Part shown: positions 1 through 5,260 of the stretch, piece after piece
Numbering within the stretch: the stretch's first letter is position 1
Layout of the letters: each line of letters starts with the position of its first letter
Source of the DNA: Candidatus Omnitrophota bacterium
Lineage (GTDB): Bacteria > Hinthialibacterota > Hinthialibacteria > JAKQFZ01
Length of the DNA stretch: 6,657 bases
Direction of reading: 5' to 3'
NCBI GenBank assembly: GCA_029558215.1
Contig: JAKQFZ010000970.1
Coordinates: forward strand, 1 to 6,657
Program-made: the position numbers and the translations under genes
The notes under the pieces: generated by a model
Databases searched by the model: none
Seen by the model: the letters and a program-made list of their open reading frames with translations, nothing else
What the model was told of the DNA's origin: nothing

Positions 1-1485
1 GGAACGGGTCTGCTTGTCGTGTTGGCTGGTTACATTGAAGAGCACAGCGGACTGCCTCCCGTCAACCTTACTGTCAAGGCGGTGACCTCCCCTGCCTCCA
101 ACCCTTATCTGGAGCGGTTCGGTCGTGAAGAACTGGATTTCGAATCGGAGATCCAGAGTCTGGCTGCAAACATTTCCGCGCAGCAAGGCGACAATCGCTT
201 GGTTGTTTCCACAGAGTCCAATCAGATGCCCATTGCCATTGAAGCGGTTCGGGCTGAGGATTCCAAGCGAGTCGTCGCCAACGTCAAGCAGTGGAACCTG
301 GCACAAGGACAGAAGCCTCCCGAAGATGCGGAGAAAAAGGCCAAGGAGAAGGGGCTGATAGGACGGGTCTGGTCGAGCAGTATTTCCGAACCGTTGGCTT
401 CATGGCTCAAGAGCAATTTTGCTCCCAAGCCACCCGTGCCTCGGGAGACCGTTGGAAATCTGGGGGTGGTTCTATTCCACCTGGCAGCACCGCCTGAGCC
501 GGGGAAACAGGTCTCGGTGAATTTTGGACGCAAGAGCGGTGACAAGAGCATCAACCTTATCGAAGGAACCCGCTTTGTGTTCACTGAAGACAATTGGAAT
601 CGTCCAGTGGCTTCGGTGGTTCAGCTGCACCATAACCTGCGCGATGAATCCGAAGCCATGTTTAAGGCAACAGCAGGAAATATTCCGCTCAGCTGGATTG
701 TGACGTTCGTTGTGCTTTTTGCGCTCTTTATTGTGCTGTTCCTTTATCATTCGGTGGTTCTTCCCCATCCGTTCAGTGACAAGTCCAGCCATGACAACGG
801 TGCGGATGGTACGTCCAGGCCGGGCTACGCGGAATTTGTCCGTGAAGCGGGCTTGGTTTTTGCCTCGTTCTTCCAAAAGAAAGGCATCATTGCGATGATC
901 GGTTTTCTGCTTCTGTATCGTCTTGCAGAGGCACAACTGGTGAAGTTGGCGCAGCCGTTCCTGCTGGATGCCCAGGAGAACGGGGGCCTGGCATTGACGA
1001 CGGGACAGGTGGGAACTGCCTACGGTATTGTCGGTCTGATTTGTCTTTCCGTGGGTGGAATTCTTGGCGGCTTTATGGCAGCCAAGCACGGACTAAAGAA
1101 ATGGATCTGGTGGATGGCTTTGGCGATCAATGTTCCCGATGCGGTCTATGTTTATCTGTCACGGGTTCAACCGGACAATCTGTTCATCATCAACCTGTGT
1201 GTTGGTATTGAGCAGTTCGGTTACGGCTTTGGTTTCACGGCCTATATGCTCTATATGATCATGGTTGCTGAGGGGAAGCACAAGACCGTCCACTTTGCCA
1301 TTGCAACCGCATTTATGGCGGCGGGGATGATGATTCCTGGAATGCTCAGCGGGTGGGTTCAGGAGTGTATTGGATACAAGGCGTTCTTTGTCTGGGTCTT
1401 GATCGCAACCATTCCGGGATTCCTGATGCTGCTGTTCATCCCTCTGGATGCAGAGTTCGGCAAGAAAGAGAAGAAGGCGGCGTAG
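1..1485 (+). CDS. AmpG-like MFS permease, 5'-truncated by window edge
   Basis: Inner-membrane transporter resembling the AmpG/PAT branch of the major facilitator superfamily, which imports peptidoglycan fragments (GlcNAc-anhydroMurNAc peptides) for recycling. The reading frame is open to base 1, so the GTG at 19 is not a credible start and the N-terminal helices are missing. A short hydrophobic segment (LLVVLAG) is followed by about 200 soluble residues (nt 60-690), then a helix beginning SWIVTFVV (nt 691-760), a charged loop, and six further hydrophobic segments. Conserved-looking motifs include YRLAEAQLVKLAQPFLLD, IEQFGYGFGFTAYMLYM and MIPGMLSGW, and the basic tail ends FGKKEKKAA. If the SWIV helix is TM6, the insert lies in the TM5-TM6 loop, which is periplasmic in the usual MFS topology; this is inference. 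The gene stops 26 nt before the amidase gene, suggesting an operon. MFS membership is secure; substrate is inferred from the family and the neighbour. Confidence 0.85.
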   Translation, partial: GTGLLVVLAGYIEEHSGLPPVNLTVKAVTSPASNPYLERFGREELDFESEIQSLAANISAQQGDNRLVVSTESNQMPIAIEAVRAEDSKRVVANVKQWNLAQGQKPPEDAEKKAKEKGLIGRVWSSSISEPLASWLKSNFAPKPPVPRETVGNLGVVLFHLAAPPEPGKQVSVNFGRKSGDKSINLIEGTRFVFTEDNWNRPVASVVQLHHNLRDESEAMFKATAGNIPLSWIVTFVVLFALFIVLFLYHSVVLPHPFSDKSSHDNGADGTSRPGYAEFVREAGLVFASFFQKKGIIAMIGFLLLYRLAEAQLVKLAQPFLLDAQENGGLALTTGQVGTAYGIVGLICLSVGGILGGFMAAKHGLKKWIWWMALAINVPDAVYVYLSRVQPDNLFIINLCVGIEQFGYGFGFTAYMLYMIMVAEGKHKTVHFAIATAFMAAGMMIPGMLSGWVQECIGYKAFFVWVLIATIPGFLMLLFIPLDAEFGKKEKKAA

Positions 1486-1496
1486 CGGCGGCGGTT

Positions 1497-1503
1497 GAAA
1501 GGA
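1497..1503 (+). promoter_or_regulatory. Ribosome binding site deciding the amidase start
   Basis: GAAAGGA lies 8 nt before the ATG at 1512. It directly abuts or overlaps the alternative in-frame ATG at 1503, which therefore has no usable spacing. This favours 1512 as the start. The open frame extends upstream to 1353, but that extension overlaps the permease gene and would bury the lipoprotein signal peptide. Confidence 0.6.
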
Positions 1504-1511
1504 TGCGCAAG

Positions 1512-3902
1512 ATGATAAGCAAGAGAGCATTGGTCTGTGTGACGGTCGTGATGGTGGGTTGCCTTTGTGGTTGCAGTGAGTACCGCGTCCAAAAGAAGGT
1601 CACGATGGAGCAGTGGGCGACCTGGGACAGAGGCCCGCTGGTAATCCCGCTCTACGCCAAAAACCTGAAAGGCCTGAAGATTTGTCTGGATCCGGGTCAT
1701 GGTGGAGACGCGCACCTGAAAGGGTATAAGGCAGGCCCCAAGACGGGAGTTCGGGAGGCGGCGGTCAACTGGCGTGTGGCGGTGTTTCTGCGTCAGCTGC
1801 TTGAGGAAGCGGGTGCAGAAGTGATCATGACGCGCTATGGAGACGAGGATGTCAGCCTGAGCCGAAGAGTGCAGATCGCCAATGAGAACAACGCCGACAT
1901 CTTTGTGTCTCTGCACCACAACGCGACCGGCAGCGATAAGGTCAACTATACGACAACCTGGTTTCATGCCGATCCGGATTCTGCCCCTGCAAATCTCGAT
2001 CTGGCGAGACAGATTCAGATTGGGGTTGAGGAAGAACTGCGACTTCCGCAAACCCATCCGCGAGGCTTGATGTCCGACTATCTGATGTATCCAGGAGCCG
2101 GTTTCGGCGTCATCAGAGGGCTCAATTGCGTGGCCTGTCTCTGTGAAGCGTCCTTTCATTCTCATGCGGAAGAGGAAAAGCGGCTGGCCAACGCCTGGTA
2201 CAATCAGCGCGAAGCCTATGGATACTTCCTGGGTATTGCCCGGTATGTCAACGGTGGAATGCCGTTCTTCCGCATGACAGAACCACGAGATGGTGATCGA
2301 GTCGAGACCGGAACGCCAACTTTGAAATTTCGAATCAATGATGGTTTGTCGGCACGAGGCGGCTGGGCGGCAGATCGAAATTGGATTCTCGAAGAGAGCA
2401 TACAGGTCAGCGTGAATGGCAAGAAGGTGCCTTTTTCCTATGATGCCAAGAGCAAGATGGCCACAGTGGAAGTGAAAGAGAAACTCGGGAGCGGCACCCA
2501 CAGCGCGCTGGTGACTTTTCAGAACATTCACAAGAATCACGCCTTCCCCAAAGCAGTCTCATTTGTTGTTGCGCTGCCGGCGGTACGCATGGAGATGACC
2601 ATCGAACCCGACCGAATTCCAGCCAGTGAGAATGCCTGGGCAACCGTTCGCGTAAAAGCCTACGACGAGGACGGGAAACCCGTCGCAGATGGTACGGTCA
2701 TTGATTTCAGTATTACCGAAGGCGAACTCCTGCGCGCAAAGGTGAAGACGGTGAATGGCGAAGCGCTCAACTACTACCGCTGTCCTTGGGGTGCATCGGC
2801 TCAGGTTATCGCACAGAGCGGAAAGGCAGAAGTTTGTGGAAATGTCTGGTCGGGTAAGATGGATCAAGGCGGTGCGTTCGGAGTGCTCCTGGATGCTCTG
2901 ACGGGCGCTCCCGTGGAGCAAGGACAGGTCGGGTGGCTGGAAGGAACCCGGCATTCTGTCACCCGCGACGGTCGGTTCGCGGTGTCGGGACTTCAGGCTG
3001 GCCAGCCACTGATGGCAAGCGTTCCAGGCCGCTTTGGCGTGGTGATTGCCAACATCGAGGATTCGTCTGCTGTTGTTTGGAAACAGGCCTCACTGGTTCC
3101 TGCTGCGGGTGGTGTCCTTGCCGGAAAGTCTTTTGTGTTGGATCCCCGCTATGGAGGAGAGGAAACAGGTTCTGTAGCGGGAGACCACCGTGCTTCAGAA
3201 TGCAATCGCCTGGTGGCAATCGCCCTGATGCAGTTGCTCCAGAATGCAGGCGCACAGGTGCGAGTGACTCGATCCGATGATGCAAGTCTGTCTGTGGATC
3301 AACGTCTCCAGATTGCCAATCAGTGGCCTTCGGCCCGATACATCCGCATCGAACATGAACCCATGACCGGTTCCAGGCCTTCCCTTGCGACGTTGCGGTA
3401 TCCGGGAAGCACGATTATCTCGGATTTTGCCTCGCCCATCATCGCCGAGGCGTCCCAATATCTCGGACTGGATGCAGGTTCTATTCGGGACAGTGAAGAC
3501 AAGGAAATCAAGGATACCAAGGGGCCTGCTGTTGCTTTCATCTTCCATACGCTGGATCATCCGTCAATGAAGGTGGATTCTGACGGACGGTTTCTGTGTC
3601 TTCGAGAGGCTTATGTGCTGTACCGAGGCATTGCTGGCTACCATGAAGCGCCGACAGAAGGTGTATACGCTTTGGAGATTCGGGTTGTGGATGAAAAGAC
3701 AGGTCAGCCACAAGGCAATGTCCTGGTCGGACTTGGAGGGGTCGAGTCGCTCCTGAGTGATTCGGTTGCGGGCATGGTGCGTTTTGAGGGACTTCCCAAG
3801 GGAGAAACTTTTGTCACTGCCTCAAAAGAAGGCTATAGAACCAGTGTGAGAAACGTGCATACAGATAAGGGTCTGGTGGAAGTGCGACTGGAGAAGGATT
3901 AG
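1512..3902 (+). CDS. Multi-domain lipoprotein N-acetylmuramoyl-L-alanine amidase with a second, degenerate amidase domain
   Basis: A 796-residue exported protein predicted to cleave the amide bond between MurNAc and the stem peptide L-Ala. Residues 1-21 form a lipoprotein signal (basic start, hydrophobic core, LCGC lipobox with C21; C17 is an alternative). An Amidase_3 zinc domain spans about 53-246: H63 in LDPGHGG, E82 in REAAVN, H135 in SLHHN, and the probable catalytic E212 in LCEASFHSH, so it looks active. Then come an Ig-like region (256-354), a Big_1-like domain (357-447), a carboxypeptidase-regulatory-like beta domain (454-512), a degenerate amidase copy (536-712), and another regulatory-like domain (718-795). 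Most family amidases are far shorter. In the second copy DPGHGG has become DPRYGG, the zinc Glu is Ala, and the catalytic Glu is missing; only H615 aligns. It follows the permease by 26 nt and probably shares its transcript. The start at 1512 is chosen on ribosome-site spacing; 1503 (799 residues) is possible. The role in wall turnover is inferred from the family and context. Confidence 0.9.
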   Translation: MISKRALVCVTVVMVGCLCGCSEYRVQKKVTMEQWATWDRGPLVIPLYAKNLKGLKICLDPGHGGDAHLKGYKAGPKTGVREAAVNWRVAVFLRQLLEEAGAEVIMTRYGDEDVSLSRRVQIANENNADIFVSLHHNATGSDKVNYTTTWFHADPDSAPANLDLARQIQIGVEEELRLPQTHPRGLMSDYLMYPGAGFGVIRGLNCVACLCEASFHSHAEEEKRLANAWYNQREAYGYFLGIARYVNGGMPFFRMTEPRDGDRVETGTPTLKFRINDGLSARGGWAADRNWILEESIQVSVNGKKVPFSYDAKSKMATVEVKEKLGSGTHSALVTFQNIHKNHAFPKAVSFVVALPAVRMEMTIEPDRIPASENAWATVRVKAYDEDGKPVADGTVIDFSITEGELLRAKVKTVNGEALNYYRCPWGASAQVIAQSGKAEVCGNVWSGKMDQGGAFGVLLDALTGAPVEQGQVGWLEGTRHSVTRDGRFAVSGLQAGQPLMASVPGRFGVVIANIEDSSAVVWKQASLVPAAGGVLAGKSFVLDPRYGGEETGSVAGDHRASECNRLVAIALMQLLQNAGAQVRVTRSDDASLSVDQRLQIANQWPSARYIRIEHEPMTGSRPSLATLRYPGSTIISDFASPIIAEASQYLGLDAGSIRDSEDKEIKDTKGPAVAFIFHTLDHPSMKVDSDGRFLCLREAYVLYRGIAGYHEAPTEGVYALEIRVVDEKTGQPQGNVLVGLGGVESLLSDSVAGMVRFEGLPKGETFVTASKEGYRTSVRNVHTDKGLVEVRLEKD

Positions 3903-3912
3903 CAGGTGGATT

Positions 3913-3925
3913 TCGGCCAAGCCGA
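3913..3925 (+). other. Small inverted repeat between amidase and FGE-like genes
   Basis: TCGGC-CAA-GCCGA forms a perfect 5-bp stem with a 3-nt loop just after the amidase stop codon. No T-tract follows, so it is not a convincing terminator. The octamer AAGCCGAG (3919-3926) recurs at 3935-3942, giving the left arm an alternative pairing partner near the next ribosome binding site. This may be chance in a 53-nt gap. Confidence 0.25.
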
Positions 3926-3942
3926 GTCTCTGCGAAGCCGAG

Positions 3943-3949
3943 AAGGAGG
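3943..3949 (+). promoter_or_regulatory. Strong Shine-Dalgarno for the GTG start at 3956
   Basis: AAGGAGG is a near-perfect anti-16S match, 6 nt upstream of GTG. It supports the GTG at 3956 over the later in-frame ATG at 3980, which would truncate the signal peptide. Confidence 0.75.
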
Positions 3950-3955
3950 AGCATC

Positions 3956-5122
3956 GTGCGCGTTGCAGTCCTAGTGCTCATGGTTTGCCTCAGCGGAACC
4001 ACCGTTCCTAGCGCTTCGGCGCAGGATCATCCGATCGGCGATCTGAATGAAGATGGATATGTGGATGAAACAGACCTGATGATCCTCATGGGCAATTGGC
4101 ACCAAGGCATCCAGCCTACGGCAACCCCAACAGCCTTCGTTTCAGAAACCCCAACCGATACGCCCTCGCCTCTGCAAACGGAAACTCAGACTCCGACCAA
4201 CACGAATACAGAGACACCTACTCCCACGGTGTCTCAAACACCAACCGACACAAACACACCAACACCGACAGTCACGTTGACTCCCACCCCGACAGCGACT
4301 CAGACACCAACAACCACCGTCACTAGAACACCGACCCGAATCAACTCGCCAACACCTACAGCAACCTTGAGAGGATTCTGGATGGGCAATTCGGGTGTGG
4401 GGGACGATGCCACCTTTGGTCAGGACAGCAGCGAAGAGTTTCCCAGGCATTGGGTCAGTCTTGGGACGACTTCTATTGGCCAATACGAAGTGAGCATTGC
4501 TGAATATGCCCTTTTCCTGAACTCAGGTGGCAAAGACAGCAACTACCATGATTTGATGGCTGATACGGTCACCTGTGGTCTGCTTCGCACCGGAGTCCCA
4601 GGAGCTTATCTGTATATTCCCGCCTCAGGGCAGAGCAACTATCCCATCGTTTACGTCACCTGGTACGATGCGAAGGCATATTGCGAATGGCAGGGAAAAC
4701 GCCTGCCAACCGAAGCGGAATGGGAGAGAGCATCCCGCTGGGTGGATGCCGGTCAACAAGCACGAGTCTATCCTTGGGGGTTTTCGTGGGCTGACAACTA
4801 CGCCAACACATTTGGGTCAACGGACGGTTACAACTATGCCTGTCCTGTGAATGCTTTTTCCAGTGGAGCAAGTCCTGCGGGAGCGTATAATATGTGTGGA
4901 AACGTCTGGGAATGGTGTAGTGACTGGTACGATCCCACTTATTACAGCCAGACTCCCACGGGCGGTTGGAGCAACCCACAAGGGCCTCTGACAGGCACCA
5001 CCAAAGTCATTCGCGGCGGCAGTTACAACAACTGGCACCAGTCCCTGTTGCGCTGTGCGACCCGATTCTACAAGGATCCGGCCGGCCGGTACTCTGATGT
5101 TGGGTTTCGAGTCGCGCAGTGA
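3956..5122 (+). CDS. Secreted dockerin-like EF-hand / FGE-sulfatase (SUMF1) domain protein
   Basis: A 388-residue exported protein. Residues 1-22 are a signal peptide, probably cut after PSASA. Residues 27-49 hold one dockerin-type calcium loop (GDLNEDGYVDETD, ligands D29, N31, D33, D37/D40) ending in the NW typical of planctomycete-style dockerins. Residues 53-138 are a Thr/Pro-rich linker. Residues 139-388 are an FGE-sulfatase domain with its usual motifs: IGQYEVSIAEY, VTWYDAKAYCEWQGKRLP, TEAEWERA, GNVWEWCSDWYD, VIRGGSY and a terminal GFRVAQ. True formylglycine-generating enzymes carry a Cys pair soon after GGSY; here that stretch is NNWHQSLLR without Cys, and C367 aligns with a different, downstream Cys. 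Sulfatase activation is therefore unlikely, and a binding or structural role in the envelope is more probable. It lies 53 nt after the amidase gene on the same strand, so co-transcription is possible. Domain assignment is firm; function is unknown. Confidence 0.9.
   Translation: MRVAVLVLMVCLSGTTVPSASAQDHPIGDLNEDGYVDETDLMILMGNWHQGIQPTATPTAFVSETPTDTPSPLQTETQTPTNTNTETPTPTVSQTPTDTNTPTPTVTLTPTPTATQTPTTTVTRTPTRINSPTPTATLRGFWMGNSGVGDDATFGQDSSEEFPRHWVSLGTTSIGQYEVSIAEYALFLNSGGKDSNYHDLMADTVTCGLLRTGVPGAYLYIPASGQSNYPIVYVTWYDAKAYCEWQGKRLPTEAEWERASRWVDAGQQARVYPWGFSWADNYANTFGSTDGYNYACPVNAFSSGASPAGAYNMCGNVWEWCSDWYDPTYYSQTPTGGWSNPQGPLTGTTKVIRGGSYNNWHQSLLRCATRFYKDPAGRYSDVGFRVAQ
4112..4369 (+). repeat. Thr/Pro-coding low-complexity repeat tract
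   Basis: About 86 codons dominated by ACN and CCN, encoding irregular PTPT, TQTPT and TNTPT units. At DNA level it is a C/A-rich array of imperfect repeats such as ACACCAACA and ACTCCCAC. It forms the extended linker separating the EF-hand from the FGE-like domain. Such linkers keep domains apart in secreted proteins and can be glycosylated. The imperfect repeats could change in length by slippage or recombination. Confidence 0.85.
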
Positions 5123-5151
5123 GAACACTGCACTCAACAAGAAAGACTGAG

Positions 5152-5256
5152 ATGACGGGACAAACCACGTTCTCGAGGAGCGTATCAGGTGTGAGCGTGT
5201 TGGGGACGGAAGATTCAAATCAGGTGACTGCCTTGACACAAGGCTTTCCAGAATAA
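5152..5256 (+). CDS. Possible 34-codon small ORF upstream of the sensor gene
   Basis: ATG at 5152 opens a 34-residue frame (MTGQTTFSRS to TQGFPE) ending at TAA 5254-5256. Its stop overlaps the AAGG (5255-5258) preceding the sensor gene ATG at 5261, a layout that would allow translational coupling or a leader-peptide role. There is no strong ribosome site; GAAAG at 5141-5145 is the nearest purine run. The peptide is Ser/Thr-rich with no recognisable domain, signal or membrane segment. It is not in frame with the sensor. A chance ORF is quite possible. Confidence 0.22.
   Translation: MTGQTTFSRSVSGVSVLGTEDSNQVTALTQGFPE
5230..5247 (+). other. Small hairpin followed by TTT, possible weak terminator or attenuator
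   Basis: GCCTTG-ACA-CAAGGC (5230-5244) is a perfect 6-bp inverted repeat with a 3-nt loop, followed only by TTTCC. It lies 16 nt before the sensor ATG at 5261. The stem and T-run are short for an efficient intrinsic terminator. It could modulate readthrough or ribosome access, or be coincidental. Confidence 0.3.
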
Positions 5257-5260
5257 GGTA

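Noticed and set aside
472..1089. 205-codon open frame on the - strand across the permease
   Set aside because: The + strand frame encodes clear transmembrane helices and family motifs; the antisense product has no coherent features.
1353..1511. Upstream extension of the amidase frame to a start at 1353
   Set aside because: It overlaps the permease by 133 nt, has no signal-like or domain sequence, and would place the lipoprotein signal peptide internally.
1359..2540. Long (393-codon) open frame on the - strand
   Set aside because: It lies antisense to the permease 3' end and the amidase catalytic domain, whose motifs are unmistakable on the + strand. The translation is rich in His, Arg and Cys with no recognisable domain, as expected from the complement of a coding frame.
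4112..4369. Repeat tract considered as a CRISPR array
   Set aside because: Repeats are only a few bases long, imperfect, lack unique spacers and stay in one coding frame as a Thr/Pro linker.
4142..4483. Cys/Arg-rich open frame on the - strand
   Set aside because: It is the complement of the Thr/Pro codon repeat; its repetitive WCLCRC-like composition is an artefact of that tract.
5121..5174. GAGAAC/GTTCTC inverted repeat after the FGE-like gene
   Set aside because: The 6-bp arms are 42 nt apart with no T-run after them, so it is not a terminator and is likely chance.
5233..5238. TTGACA as a -35 promoter box for the sensor gene
   Set aside because: No TATAAT-like hexamer lies 16-18 bp downstream, and such spacing would put the transcription start at or after the ATG at 5261. 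The hexamer is also part of the GCCTTG/CAAGGC hairpin.
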